From Lachnospiraceae bacterium (GTDB taxonomy: Bacteria; Bacillota; Clostridia; Lachnospirales; Lachnospiraceae), in NCBI GenBank assembly GCA_017441265.1, contig JAFRYE010000037.1, forward strand, positions 1 to 64,000: a stretch of DNA of 64,000 nt, given 5' to 3'. The translations under genes were made by a program, and so were the position numbers. This document shows positions 35,219 through 45,711 of this stretch, in pieces (position 1 is the stretch's first letter; each line of letters opens with the position of its first letter). Under the pieces are notes generated by a model. The model worked only from the letters and a program-made list of their open reading frames with translations, was not told the origin of the DNA and did no database searches.

Positions 35219-35248
35219 ATTATACCACACAAAACATTGCAAAAACAA
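35219..35248 (-). promoter_or_regulatory. Sigma-A-type promoter for the SGNH esterase
   Basis: On the minus strand TTGTTT and a perfect TATAAT are 18 bases apart, about 80 bases upstream of the start codon at 35138. Confidence 0.65.
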
Positions 35249-35249
35249 G

Positions 35250-35265
35250 CATTTTACGTAAAATG
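35250..35265. promoter_or_regulatory. Perfect 16-bp palindrome abutting the SGNH promoter
   Basis: CATTTTACGTAAAATG is a perfect palindrome ending one base from the -35 box of the leftward promoter, between the diverging SGNH and GH30 genes. It could be an operator for a dimeric regulator of these glycan genes. It is also two copies of the recurrent AAAATG word placed head to head, so its role is open. Confidence 0.5.
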
Positions 35266-35335
35266 AGCCCGTCGTTTTTCGCATTACACCGCCCTCTTCC
35301 CGTTCGGGATCGTCCTCGTTTCGGGAAGTCTTTCC

Positions 35336-35364
35336 TTGACTTGCGGTCCCGTCCGCGGTAAACT
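35336..35364 (+). promoter_or_regulatory. Sigma-A-type promoter for the GH30 gene
   Basis: TTGACT and TAAACT are separated by 17 bases. The about 110-base leader downstream contains small hairpins (GGGCGA...TCGCCC at about 35387-35414, CCCCGCCACGGGG) before the AGAAAGGAAA ribosome site of the gene at 35476. Confidence 0.6.
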
Positions 35365-35475
35365 GTCCGCAGAGTCACCGACTCCCGGGGGCGATGTCAT
35401 TTTCCGTCGCCCCATGCGCGAATATCGAAGCCCCGCCACGGGGAATCTGCCCTTCCCGGCAGAGAAAGGAAATTC

Positions 35476-36996
35476 ATGAAACGATTGCTGCTGCTTCTTT
35501 GTCTGATCTTTGTTTTTGCGTGCGGTTGCACCGAGGATCAGACGAATAATTCGACTCCGGCGACCAAGGCTCCCACCGAGACGCCGGCCACGCCGACGCC
35601 CACCGAGGCTCCCACGCCGATGACCGATCCCGACGCCAAGCAGGTGACGCTGGATTTTGAACAGCGCTACCAGACGATCGACGGTTTCGGAGCGGGCTTC
35701 ACGTGGTACGCCGAGAAACTCTTCTTCGTCCCGAATCCGACGGAAGCGTTCGACCTTCTGTTCCGCGACGCCGGCTTCACCATTCTCCGCTTCAAAAACG
35801 AGTACGGCTACGGCGAGGAAAATACGTTCAACACGGTTGCGGGGCGCAATCTCCGCTACTACACCGAGGCCAAGACCCGCGCCGACGAGCGCAACGAGAA
35901 AGTCACCGTGCTCTACTCCAGCTGGTCGCCTCCGGCCAGTCTAAAGAGCAACAACGATATCAACGGCGGCGGCACGCTCAAAAAGGACGCCGACGGCAAC
36001 TACGTCTACGAGGACTTCGCCAAATGGTGGTCCGACTCCGTGGCGGCCTACCGCGCCAAGGGCATTCCGGTGGACTTCGTGAGCATCCAGAACGAGGCGG
36101 ACTATCAGGCCGGCTATGACGGTTGCGAGTTCACCTCCGACGAATCCGGCGGACTGGCGTCCTACGCGAAAGCATTTCTCGCGACCTACCGTCGCTTCGG
36201 CACGGATTTCAGTGAAGATGCTCCGAAGATGATCGCTCCCGAGACGATGACGTGCGATCCCACGACGCTTCGCTCCTACATCCGCGAGATCGTCGCCGAG
36301 GAACCCACAAGCATCTACGCTCTCGCACATCACCTTTACAAGGGCGGCACGTCCACGGACGACCCCAACGAATGCGCGCCGGACTCGTTCCTTCTGAACT
36401 TCCGCAACGACAACCAGCTGGCCAAGGATTACGGTCTCAAGAAATGGCAGACCGAATTCTACCGCGGCACGGCCCTGCAGACAGCCAACGTCATCAACAG
36501 CACGCTCGTCCACGAGAACGCCAATGCCTACATCTTCTGGGGAGGCGTCTGGATCGGCGCAAGCAACGACGACATGGACAACGGAAGTCTGATCATCGTA
36601 AATTCGCGCTTCCGCTACGGCGAGGAGCCGAAGGGCTATCTGGCGACCGGAAACTACTATGCGATGCGTCATTTTTCGCAGTTCATCCGTCCAGGCTACG
36701 AGCGAATCGACGTGACTCCGAGCATCTCGAAGGACCTCCGCGTCAGCGCGTATGCAAGCCCCGACAACACGACCGTCGTTCTGGTCATGATGAACAACGG
36801 CACGGAGCCTCTGAAGGTTCAGCTTCCGCTTGACAATTACAATGCCGCTTCGTCGCAGTGCTATCAGTCCGTATTCACGCTCGGCTACACCGCCGACATG
36901 ATGTACAAGGATCTCGGCGCTCTCGGCGACAGCCGCGTTCTCTCGCTTCCCGGTGAGAGCGTCACGACCATCGTCATCAACGGCGCAACCAAATAA
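35476..36996 (+). CDS. Secreted GH30 glucuronoxylanase, lipoprotein
   Basis: The protein has 506 residues. A signal peptide ends in VFACGC (lipobox), with a Thr/Pro linker to about residue 52. The GH30 barrel has YQTIDGFGAGFTWYAEKL, YSSWSPPASLK, the acid/base Glu in SIQNEADYQ and the nucleophile Glu in WQTEFYRG. A side beta domain at the C terminus (about 405-505) completes the usual GH30 subfamily-8-like layout. It should cut glucuronic-acid-substituted xylan at the cell surface. The specificity-determining arginine of glucuronoxylanases was not located. It lies between two SGNH esterases on the other strand. Confidence 0.9.
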   Translation: MKRLLLLLCLIFVFACGCTEDQTNNSTPATKAPTETPATPTPTEAPTPMTDPDAKQVTLDFEQRYQTIDGFGAGFTWYAEKLFFVPNPTEAFDLLFRDAGFTILRFKNEYGYGEENTFNTVAGRNLRYYTEAKTRADERNEKVTVLYSSWSPPASLKSNNDINGGGTLKKDADGNYVYEDFAKWWSDSVAAYRAKGIPVDFVSIQNEADYQAGYDGCEFTSDESGGLASYAKAFLATYRRFGTDFSEDAPKMIAPETMTCDPTTLRSYIREIVAEEPTSIYALAHHLYKGGTSTDDPNECAPDSFLLNFRNDNQLAKDYGLKKWQTEFYRGTALQTANVINSTLVHENANAYIFWGGVWIGASNDDMDNGSLIIVNSRFRYGEEPKGYLATGNYYAMRHFSQFIRPGYERIDVTPSISKDLRVSAYASPDNTTVVLVMMNNGTEPLKVQLPLDNYNAASSQCYQSVFTLGYTADMMYKDLGALGDSRVLSLPGESVTTIVINGATK

Positions 36997-37006
36997 GATA
37001 CGTACG

Positions 37007-37052
37007 AAAAACGGGCAACCGCGGAGAAATTTCTCCCGGCTGCCCGTTTTTT
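37007..37052. terminator. Bidirectional terminator between GH30 and SGNH genes
   Basis: ACGGGCA/TGCCCGT with an inner GGAGAAATTTCTCC stem is flanked by five A on the left and six T on the right, so it can stop transcription from both convergent genes. Confidence 0.88.
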
Positions 37053-37068
37053 ATGCTTCGTTAAAGAA

Positions 37069-38409
37069 TTACTGCCCGAGTCCCACCGCCAATACGGTGA
37101 ACTCCTTGTCCTCGCTGCCTTCCGCCATGCGCACCTGCAGCGTATGCTCGCCGACTTCCGCCTCGCGGAGGACCACAAGGGTGTACGGATTGTTCCAGCC
37201 GCCCGCCTCGTTGCCGTTGACCGTCTTGACGACTTTGCCGTCGACTACGATCTCGGCCGTTCCGAAGTTCGCGGACGAGGACTTCTTGTAAGCCACCAGA
37301 ATGGAGCGGCAGTTTGCCGTGATCGTGAGCGGCTCGTCAGAAGCTCCGGCGACATGTTTCCAGTTGTCCGGGAAGCATGTTACCGACTCGAATTTCGTGG
37401 AAAATACAGCCGTGTCTCTGGCCGAGAAACCGCCGGCATCGATCGTCACGCCGGGAGTGTCCGCCTCCACCATCAGCACGTTGTCGAACTCGCTTCCGAG
37501 GAGCGGCTGCGTGGCAAAGGGAACATCCTGCTCCGCCTCCTGCGCATCCACGGTCTCGCAGAGATACATCAGGCATGCGCTCATGATCTTGTGACCGAAT
37601 CCCGTCGGATGATACTCATCCGCAAAATACAACTGGTCCGAGAACTTTTTGCCGAGTCTCGGAACAACGGCATCCTTGATGCTGACCATCGGAAGGCTGT
37701 AGTACGTTCCGATCGGTTTCAGGCGATCCTGAAGGTTCCAGCGGGATTTGAACACGCTGAACAGTAAAATGACGGCAGGCTCATTTTCCGCCTGCAGAGC
37801 GCGGCGCACAAGACCCTCGTAGGTAGCGCCGTTCGTCGGGTCGTCGGCATCGTTGACGGCAAACTCGATCACCAGAAGATCCGGAAGATGACCGTCATTT
37901 TTCGTGATCACATCGCGCTGGTAGCGAATGACTCCGAGCGTCGAAGGCGTTCCGGAAAGGCCGGCGTTGATGAAGTGAACGTTGGCTCCGCCGTCCTTGC
38001 CGAAGGTCGAGGCAAACGTCGACGCGAACAATGCCGCATAGCAGTTCTCATATACGGATGTTCCGGCGCCCTCGGTGATGGAACCGCCGATGGTGGCGAT
38101 ATAGACATCCTCACCGCTTCTGGCCTTGTCGATCACCTTCTTCAGGCGTGCGTTACAGCCGTCATCCATCAGGGATTCCGAGACCATTTTGGCATACCAG
38201 TCATCCGGTGTGGGCGTCGGTTCCTCCGTCGGTGTAGGTGTCTCGGTCGGCGCCTGCGTAGGCGTCTGTGTCGCACTCTCCGTCGGCGCTGCCGTGACGG
38301 TCGTCGATGTATTGCTCTTGTTGTCGTTCGATTCGCAGCCGGCAAGAACTGCCGCGATCACGATCATGCACAGCAAAAGCAGTACCGTGTTTCGAATTTG
38401 TTTGTTCAT
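37069..38409 (-). CDS. Secreted SGNH esterase lipoprotein
   Basis: The protein has 446 residues: a lipobox LAGC and a Thr/Pro linker (about 25-75), then an SGNH core with Ser in TIGGSITEGAG, a FAVNDADD block and DEYHPTGFGH carrying the catalytic Asp-His. A C-terminal beta domain follows (NCRSILVAYKKSSSANFGTA). It is the extracellular paralogue of the 33432 protein, which adds an N-terminal domain but lacks a signal. Its likely role is deacetylating xylan or mannan at the surface next to GH30. I start at 38409 (AAGGAGTTTTAAC upstream). It is 29 bases behind azlD, an odd operon partner. Confidence 0.88.
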   Translation of the reverse strand: MNKQIRNTVLLLLCMIVIAAVLAGCESNDNKSNTSTTVTAAPTESATQTPTQAPTETPTPTEEPTPTPDDWYAKMVSESLMDDGCNARLKKVIDKARSGEDVYIATIGGSITEGAGTSVYENCYAALFASTFASTFGKDGGANVHFINAGLSGTPSTLGVIRYQRDVITKNDGHLPDLLVIEFAVNDADDPTNGATYEGLVRRALQAENEPAVILLFSVFKSRWNLQDRLKPIGTYYSLPMVSIKDAVVPRLGKKFSDQLYFADEYHPTGFGHKIMSACLMYLCETVDAQEAEQDVPFATQPLLGSEFDNVLMVEADTPGVTIDAGGFSARDTAVFSTKFESVTCFPDNWKHVAGASDEPLTITANCRSILVAYKKSSSANFGTAEIVVDGKVVKTVNGNEAGGWNNPYTLVVLREAEVGEHTLQVRMAEGSEDKEFTVLAVGLGQ

Positions 38410-38438
38410 GTTAAAACTCCTTTCGTATATCAAACGCG

Positions 38439-38753
38439 CTATCCGATCAGCGACGTTATTCCCCAAGCCGCAAATGCCGCCGCACAGGCAGACAGCGACA
38501 CGATCACCAGTCCCCGTCCGCGGTACGCCAGAATTCCCGCCGTCAGCAGTCCGCATCCGGCGATGACCGGCGATTCCGTCGCGAACAATGCCGCAGGAAC
38601 CGTCATTGCCGTGAGCACCGCATACGGAACGTAATACAAAAACGACCGGAAGAAACGGTTCCTCACTTTGCGCCGGAACGCCACAAACGGCACCGCACGC
38701 ACCAGGTAGGTCACGCCTGCCATGACCAGCAGGCACAGTACGAATCTATTCAT
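38439..38753 (-). CDS. azlD: Branched-chain amino acid exporter small subunit AzlD
   Basis: The protein has 104 residues with four hydrophobic segments and the family N terminus (TYLVRAVPFVAFRRKV). It pairs with AzlC to export branched-chain amino acids or analogues. ATG 38753 has GGAGG 8 bases upstream; a GTG three codons earlier is a weaker choice. It overlaps azlC by 8 bases. Confidence 0.9.
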   Translation of the reverse strand: MNRFVLCLLVMAGVTYLVRAVPFVAFRRKVRNRFFRSFLYYVPYAVLTAMTVPAALFATESPVIAGCGLLTAGILAYRGRGLVIVSLSACAAAFAAWGITSLIG

Positions 38754-39468
38754 CGGCGTCACCTCCGCCCGTTACCGGGAACAGCCATGCTCCCGCCGCA
38801 GCAGCAATGACCGCGCACACGATCACGGAAAAACCCTTCGGGATCTTCGACAAGACCGGCGCGCTGTAGCACAGCACGCTGATCGCCGCCGCAAGGAGCG
38901 CAACCGCAAGCACTTTGCGGTCCGTCTTTGCCTTCGGAACGACGATCGCGATAAACATACCGTAGATCGCCAGCGTCATGATCGATGTGACCGTCTCCGA
39001 GACGAAACTTCCGAAGAGCGCGCCGAACAGCGTTCCGGCCGCCCAGCCGAAGTACGGCAGCGTCATCAATCCGAGGTAATACCGCGTGCTCACCGGCGTT
39101 GTGCGGTTGGCCGCGACGCCGTAAATCTCATCGGTAAGGCCGAAGGCAAGGATCGCGCGCTTACCGCCGGTAAAGTCTTCGTCCGTATTTTGCGAGAGTG
39201 AGATTCCCATCAGAGAATACCGCAGATTGATGACGATCTGCGAAACCGCAAGCTCGATGAGCGTTCCGCCTTCCGCGATGATCCCGACGCCGGACACCTG
39301 CCCCGCGCTCGTCAGATTCGTCATGGATACAAGCACGCACTCCCACCAGCGGAAGCCGAGCGAAACGCCGTAGATGCCGAACGTAAAGGACACGAAAAAA
39401 TAGCCGCACGCAATCGGGATTCCGTGCCGCAAGCCCTCTCTCCATTCACTCCTGCGATGTTCCAACAA
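38746..39468 (-). CDS. azlC: Branched-chain amino acid exporter large subunit AzlC
   Basis: The protein has 240 residues with the AzlC marks GIPIACGYFFVSFTFG, SAGQVSG and LRYSLMGISLSQ, and about seven membrane segments. The reading frame begins with TTG (39466-39468) behind GGAGGCAGG; no ATG gives a complete N terminus, so a TTG start is likely. It forms a two-component exporter with AzlD, with which it overlaps. Confidence 0.91.
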   Translation of the reverse strand: MLEHRRSEWREGLRHGIPIACGYFFVSFTFGIYGVSLGFRWWECVLVSMTNLTSAGQVSGVGIIAEGGTLIELAVSQIVINLRYSLMGISLSQNTDEDFTGGKRAILAFGLTDEIYGVAANRTTPVSTRYYLGLMTLPYFGWAAGTLFGALFGSFVSETVTSIMTLAIYGMFIAIVVPKAKTDRKVLAVALLAAAISVLCYSAPVLSKIPKGFSVIVCAVIAAAAGAWLFPVTGGGDADE

Positions 39469-39552
39469 CCTGCCTCCGAAGAAAACGGGCTGCCTCCGGC
39501 GTATAGCGCTATCAACCGCGCTGTACTGGGCGGCAACCCGATACGTATTAAT

Positions 39553-40563
39553 TTACAGCAATGCAACTCCGCGGGATGCGGCGTAATCCACAACCTCCTG
39601 CGGCCAGATGGACACTTGCACCTCACCGATGTGCGCCTTGCGAAGGAAGAACATGCAGATTCGCGACTGCCCGATTCCTCCGCCTACCGTGTACGGAAGC
39701 TCCTTTGCAAGAAGAGCCTTCTGGAACGCGAGTTCCGCACGCTCCGGGCAACCTGCCTTGTCCAGCTGGCTGCGAAGCGAATCCTCGTCCACGCGAATTC
39801 CCATGGAGGACAGCTCCAGAGCAATGTCGGTGACAGGGTAATACACCAGAATGTCGCCGTTGAGCTGCCAATCGTCATAGTCCGGCGCACGCCCGTCGTG
39901 ACGCTCGCCGTTGCTCAACAGATCTCCGATCTGCATGATAAATACCGCGCCGTACTCCTTGACCGCGAGATACTCACGCTCCTTCACGGTCTTGTCCGGA
40001 TAGCGGTCCAGCAATTCCTGCGAGGTGATGAACGTGATCTCCTCGGGAAGGATGCATTTTACGTAGTCGTACTGGTTCGCGATGTACTTCTCCGTCACGC
40101 GAAGCGCCTCATACACTTCCTTTACGGTTCTGCGAAGCGTAGCCTCCGTGCGATCCTGTTTCGTGATGACTTTCTCCCAGTCCCACTGGTCCACGAAAAT
40201 GGAGTGGATATTGTCCGTATCCTCGTCTCTGCGGATCGCGTTCATATCCGTGTAAAGGCCTTCTCCGACACTGAAGCCGTATTTTCCGAGAGCCATGCGC
40301 TTCCATTTTGCGAGGGAATGCACGATCTCCGCCTGACGCTCTCCGCTCTCGCGGATCCCGAACGTAACCGGCCGTTCAACGCCGTTTAAGTTGTCATTCA
40401 GGCCCGATTCCGGCGTCACAAACAGGGGCGCCGTCACGCGGTGCAGATTCAACTGCGTTGCAAGCTCTCTCTGAAAATAATCCTTGACTTTCTTGATCGC
40501 GATCTGCGTCTCTCTGTTGTTCAAAGGGGCGCGATACCCTTCCGGGATATAGCATTTGTCCAT
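39553..40563 (-). CDS. asnA: Aspartate-ammonia ligase (asparagine synthetase A)
   Basis: The protein has 336 residues. It makes asparagine from aspartate, ammonia and ATP using a class II tRNA-synthetase-like fold. Typical blocks are RVTAPLFVTPESGLNDNLNG, KRMALGKYGFSVGEGLYTDM, FVDQWDWEKVI and, near the end, TVGGGIGQSRICMFFLRKAH. Its length matches the family. AGGAAAGGCGGA lies upstream of the ATG. Confidence 0.96.
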   Translation of the reverse strand: MDKCYIPEGYRAPLNNRETQIAIKKVKDYFQRELATQLNLHRVTAPLFVTPESGLNDNLNGVERPVTFGIRESGERQAEIVHSLAKWKRMALGKYGFSVGEGLYTDMNAIRRDEDTDNIHSIFVDQWDWEKVITKQDRTEATLRRTVKEVYEALRVTEKYIANQYDYVKCILPEEITFITSQELLDRYPDKTVKEREYLAVKEYGAVFIMQIGDLLSNGERHDGRAPDYDDWQLNGDILVYYPVTDIALELSSMGIRVDEDSLRSQLDKAGCPERAELAFQKALLAKELPYTVGGGIGQSRICMFFLRKAHIGEVQVSIWPQEVVDYAASRGVALL

Positions 40564-40623
40564 CGGCTTTGTCCGCCTTTCCTAATATCGATTACCGGCC
40601 GGCTGACGCCGGACGAATCACGT

Positions 40624-42108
40624 TCAATGATACAGTTTCTTCGTCTCGTACACCGGCTCGCTCGTCAGATGCATTCCGAGTTTCCGGAAGACTCCCTCGT
40701 CCACCGCGGAGAGGATAACCGTGCTGTGAACCTCGCAGTCGCGAAGATTCTCCAGCTGCTGCATCGCAAGCTCCGCCTTCTCATCCTGCGTCGCGCAGAC
40801 AGACAGGGCGATCAACACTTCGTCCGTGTGGAGTCTGGGATTGTGATTGCCCAGGTGGTTGATCTTGAGGTCCTGGATCGGCTCGATCAGCGAAGGCGAC
40901 AGCAGATCGACGGAATCATCGATGTTCGCAAGCGTCTTCAGCGCGTTCAGAAGCACCGCAGAGGATGCTCCCAACAGCGAGGACGTCTTTCCGGTGATCA
41001 CGCGTCTGTCATTCAGCTCGATCGCTACCGCCGGAGCTCCGCCGGTCTCCTCGGACTTGCGAAGAGCGGCACCGACCACCGGGCGATCCGCCGGGCTGAT
41101 GCCGGCCTTCTCCATCAGCAGCTCGATCTTGCCTTCTGCTGCCGCGGTTGCGCGGGCTTTTCTGCGATCGCACATCGTCGCGTAGTACCGGCGAATGATC
41201 TCATCTCTGGCTGCCTCTTTCGTGGCTTCATCATTGATAATGCAATTGCCCGCCATGTTCACGCCCATATCGGTGGGGGACTTGTACGGGGATTTGCCGT
41301 AGATTCTCTCAAACATCGCGTTCAGCACCGGGAAGATCTCGACATCACGGTTGTAATTGACCGTCGTGACGCCGTAGGCATCCAGGTGGAACGGATCGAT
41401 CATATTCACGTCATTGAGGTCGGCCGTCGCCGCCTCGTATGCGAGGTTGACGGGGTGCGTCAGCGGGAGGTTCCAGATCGGGAACGTCTCAAACTTCGCG
41501 TAACCGGCGCGAACGCCCCTCTTGTGCTCATGGTACAGCTGCGACAGGCAGGTGGCCATCTTGCCGCTGCCCGGCCCCGGCGCCGTCACAACGACCAGCG
41601 GACGGGACGTCTCGATATATTCGTTGCGACCGAGGCCCTCCTCGCTCACGATCTTCGAAACGTTGGTCGGATATCCTTCGATCCGGTAATGACGGTATAC
41701 CTTGAGTCCGAGCTCCTCCAGTTTCTTCTGGTATGTCAAAACAACGCTCTGCTCCACGAACTGCGTGAGCACGACGCTTCCGACGTACATTCCGTAACCG
41801 CGGAACGCGTCGATCAGGCGCAGCACGTCAAGATCGTACGTGATACTCAGATCCGCGCGCACCTTGTTGTTTACGATATCATTTGCATTGATGGCGATAA
41901 CGATCTCCGCATCGTCCTTAATCTGGGCGAGCATGCGGATCTTACTGTCGGGGTGAAATCCCGGGAGGACTCTGGACGCGTGGAAATCGTCGAACAGTTT
42001 GCCGCCGAACTCCAGATACAGTTTGCCGCCGAATTGACCGATGCGCTCTTTGATGTGCGCTGACTGCATCTCCAGATACTTGTCATTGTCAAATCCCAAT
42101 CGTTTCAT
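40624..42108 (-). CDS. UPF0371 (DUF1846) family protein
   Basis: The protein has 494 residues, the usual length. Recognisable blocks are [19 protein letters not shown] at the N terminus, [34 protein letters not shown] (a P-loop-like stretch) and [29 protein letters not shown]. The family is common in Firmicutes; structures are known but I know no confirmed activity. I start at 42108 (MKRLGFD), where GAGG lies about 10 bases upstream; a longer frame exists but lacks a ribosome site. It lies 38 bases after the HD-GYP gene. Confidence 0.92.
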   Translation of the reverse strand: MKRLGFDNDKYLEMQSAHIKERIGQFGGKLYLEFGGKLFDDFHASRVLPGFHPDSKIRMLAQIKDDAEIVIAINANDIVNNKVRADLSITYDLDVLRLIDAFRGYGMYVGSVVLTQFVEQSVVLTYQKKLEELGLKVYRHYRIEGYPTNVSKIVSEEGLGRNEYIETSRPLVVVTAPGPGSGKMATCLSQLYHEHKRGVRAGYAKFETFPIWNLPLTHPVNLAYEAATADLNDVNMIDPFHLDAYGVTTVNYNRDVEIFPVLNAMFERIYGKSPYKSPTDMGVNMAGNCIINDEATKEAARDEIIRRYYATMCDRRKARATAAAEGKIELLMEKAGISPADRPVVGAALRKSEETGGAPAVAIELNDRRVITGKTSSLLGASSAVLLNALKTLANIDDSVDLLSPSLIEPIQDLKINHLGNHNPRLHTDEVLIALSVCATQDEKAELAMQQLENLRDCEVHSTVILSAVDEGVFRKLGMHLTSEPVYETKKLYH

Positions 42109-42146
42109 ATCTCTGTCCTCGCTTGCCGGTCGCCCTCGGGCAACCA

Positions 42147-43400
42147 TCATTTTTCGCGGCGCTCGCGCTCCGCCTTTTCTTCCCGGTAATTCTCTTCCGC
42201 CAGAAATTCTTCGATCTCCGGACGAAGCCGGATCACGGTATCCACGATACACGGCTCGAAATGCTTTCCGCGCTCTTTCGCAAGCTCGTGCAGCACTTCG
42301 TCAAGATCCATACTCTTCTTGTAAACACGCTCCGACAGCATGGCGTCGAGCGTGTCCGCGATCGCCATAATACGGGCCGACAGCGGGATCTGCGTACCGC
42401 GCAGCCCCTCCGGATAACCGGTACCGTCCCAGCGCTCATGATGGCTCAGCGTGATCTCCTGAACGCACTTAAGGAGCCGCTTGTCCGTCAACTCCGAAAG
42501 GTTTTCCGTGACCAGCCGGTAACCCTCACGGGTATGGTTCTTGATCTTCTCATACTCCTCATCCGTGAGGCCGCTCTCCTTCAACAGGATCGCGTCCGGG
42601 ATGGCGATCTTTCCGACGTCGTGCAACGGCGCCGCCGTCTCCATCAACGCGATCGTTCTCGCCGAGAGCTCGGATTGGTAATACCCCTGATTGTACATGC
42701 CCATGGCGATCATCTTCACATAGGCCTGCGTACGACGCACATGATGTCCGGTGCTCTCATCCCGGAATTCCAGGAAATTTGCAAAACCCGAGATCAGCTG
42801 CGTCTGCATATCCTTCATCTGCTTGTTGTTCTTGTGCAGAAGATCGATGCTCGATTCGGTCTTGTCAACCAACGTGATCAAAACGATCGTCAGTAAAATG
42901 TATTCCCATGTCAAACTGAAGCCGAACACGCTGTACCACTCTTCCTTCGAGAGGGAGTAGTACACGCTCTCCACCTCGCTGCCCGCGCGGAGCATCAGCG
43001 TCAGCATCATGATGATGTAGCTGAACCCCGTGATATGGAGCGTGAACCGCTTGCGGTAATACAGGCAGGAAAGCGCCGGCATCAAGGCATAACTGATATA
43101 GATCAGGATTCCGGCTTTGGTCGCCATATAGCAGACGCCGGAATGCATTCCGAGAATGATCAGATACTTGATCAATCCCTGAAGCCGCATCGTTCGCTGA
43201 AGGTATTTGCAAATCCCGTACAGCAGCAACACGGCAACGGAAAAGAAGAAACATTCCCGGTAATTGAACTCTCCGTTAATCCCGATCACGCGAAGGATCG
43301 CCAGCAGCGGCCCGACAAACAAAAGAACCAGCGAACACCGCAGCAGGATCGCATTAACTTCGATCTCATTGCTCAGATAGTACGTATCGTCTTTTTTCAA
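42147..43400 (-). CDS. Membrane HD-GYP phosphodiesterase
   Basis: The protein has 417 residues: five or six membrane helices in the first about 180 residues, a short coiled linker, then an HD-GYP domain. The metal-binding HD is in [11 protein letters not shown], and downstream are [25 protein letters not shown] and [14 protein letters not shown]. It should linearise c-di-GMP (or a related cyclic dinucleotide) at the membrane. The start codon is TTG (43398-43400) with GGAGG 7 bases upstream. It is the third cyclic-dinucleotide protein in the window, with those at 14126 and 30365. Confidence 0.92.
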   Translation of the reverse strand: MKKDDTYYLSNEIEVNAILLRCSLVLLFVGPLLAILRVIGINGEFNYRECFFFSVAVLLLYGICKYLQRTMRLQGLIKYLIILGMHSGVCYMATKAGILIYISYALMPALSCLYYRKRFTLHITGFSYIIMMLTLMLRAGSEVESVYYSLSKEEWYSVFGFSLTWEYILLTIVLITLVDKTESSIDLLHKNNKQMKDMQTQLISGFANFLEFRDESTGHHVRRTQAYVKMIAMGMYNQGYYQSELSARTIALMETAAPLHDVGKIAIPDAILLKESGLTDEEYEKIKNHTREGYRLVTENLSELTDKRLLKCVQEITLSHHERWDGTGYPEGLRGTQIPLSARIMAIADTLDAMLSERVYKKSMDLDEVLHELAKERGKHFEPCIVDTVIRLRPEIEEFLAEENYREEKAERERREK

Positions 43401-43459
43401 AGCGCACCTCCGTCACCGAACAACGGAATCAGGCAGCCTACGCCTGTTCCCACTCTTTG

Positions 43460-44560
<1,101 letters not shown>

Positions 44561-44642
44561 TTATCCTCCTGTATTCCGAAACCGCATGCTTCCGCATCGC
44601 GAGTCTGATTTCGCTCTCAAGCGCTATGTACATAACTATGTA

Positions 44643-44671
44643 ATGATACCAATATCACGCGCGAAAGTCAA
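44643..44671 (-). promoter_or_regulatory. Sigma-A-type promoter for trpS
   Basis: On the minus strand TTGACT and TATCAT lie 17 bases apart, about 85 bases upstream of the trpS start. Confidence 0.7.
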
Positions 44672-44748
44672 TCATCGGAGCCATCGGATTTCCGAATTTT
44701 TTGAGTTTTTTGTCGCCCCCGAACATCAGACTCCAAAAATCTCAACAT

Positions 44749-44789
44749 AAAAAAAAGAACACTGTCAGAAAACTACCACGACAGTGTTC
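44749..44789 (-). terminator. Intrinsic terminator after the first paralogous lipoprotein
   Basis: GAACACTGTC and GACAGTGTTC form a perfect 10-bp stem with a 13-nt loop, followed on the minus strand by eight T. It lies about 55 bases past the stop codon of the 44843 gene. Confidence 0.88.
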
Positions 44790-44842
44790 TCATTATCTCC
44801 ATCATCTCCATCTATCCTACTATGCCTACTATACTTGCAAGA

Positions 44843-45520
44843 TTATCGGCTTCCGTCCGATGTCCAAAGGTATAAGAATTCAGTCGTGTTATTCACCACA
44901 TCAACATAGGCTACAATCGTTGCCGAAGGTACATCTATGAATGCCGTACACTCATCATCCACCCAGTATTGAATCACATTCATACCGCTGCCGCCGTAGA
45001 TGTCGGGAGCATACGCTACCTCGCTAAACCGCTCACATAGTTCTGAAACATCCATGATGTTACTCATATGCGAAACTCTATCGGAATAGCCATCAGCATT
45101 CATCTCACTAATGATACGTTGAGCTTCTTCCCTTGTGAGTCTCGGGGCGTCCTCCGGCATAAGCCCCATAATCGTCTTGATTTTCCGGATATACTCCTCC
45201 GGCAAGCCCCTCCCCTTCTGATTCTCTGGCAATTGCAAATCCATCAGTTGCTGTTTCTGTTTTTCATTCGCAATCTTCATACACTTATCGTACAAATCCT
45301 CCGGTGGTACTTGCAGCAACACCTCCGAAAAATCTTCATTTATCAAAATCTCATTTGCAGCAGGAGTCAATTGCTCTTCCACTGTTGATATTCCTTCCGT
45401 TTCTTTCTTCACATGGCCGTTATTATCTGCAGACTGTGTTTTTCGATCGCCGCAAGCACTAAGGATTGTCATTCCCATTACAATGATCAATCCGCACACA
45501 ATTCTCTTTTTCATATTCAC
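44843..45520 (-). CDS. Small lipoprotein, paralogue of the 45712 gene
   Basis: The protein has up to 225 residues. A signal peptide ends in the lipobox LSAC, followed by GDRK and a polar linker. The domain contains LYDKCMKIANEKQKQQ, EEYIRKIKTIMGLMPEDAPR, ADGYSDRVSH and GGSGMNVIQYWVDDECTAFI. The same blocks in the same order occur in the neighbouring lipoprotein at 45712, so the two are tandem duplicates that have diverged. No family is known to me. The start is uncertain: GTG 45520 or ATG 45514, neither with a clear ribosome site. The region is AT-rich compared with the rest of the window. Confidence 0.75.
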   Translation of the reverse strand: MNMKKRIVCGLIIVMGMTILSACGDRKTQSADNNGHVKKETEGISTVEEQLTPAANEILINEDFSEVLLQVPPEDLYDKCMKIANEKQKQQLMDLQLPENQKGRGLPEEYIRKIKTIMGLMPEDAPRLTREEAQRIISEMNADGYSDRVSHMSNIMDVSELCERFSEVAYAPDIYGGSGMNVIQYWVDDECTAFIDVPSATIVAYVDVVNNTTEFLYLWTSDGSR

Positions 45521-45711
45521 ACGTATAATCCAATCATCAGGGATGATGCTTGGATTATTTCCCTTTCTACCGGTTCTCCGGTGTCTTCAACTCATTCTCT
45601 GATATAATCTATTCGGCGCTGTGGATCTGTTTCTATATTTCGACAGCTTTGACTGGTATGAGGTGACTCACCTCTTTTACATGCGCAATTCAAAAAACAC
45701 GATTGATCCTA

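Noticed and set aside
35139-35475. CcpA-type cre box near the GH30 and SGNH promoters
   Set aside because: I looked for TGNAANCGNTNNCA-like sites here and ahead of the GH130 gene and found none good enough.
40441-42063. Long 540-codon plus-strand frame opposite the UPF0371 gene
   Set aside because: Shadow of a gene with clear family match; product is Arg/His-rich and resembles no family. The same holds for plus-strand frames at 33480-35213, 57133-58425 and 60965-62014.
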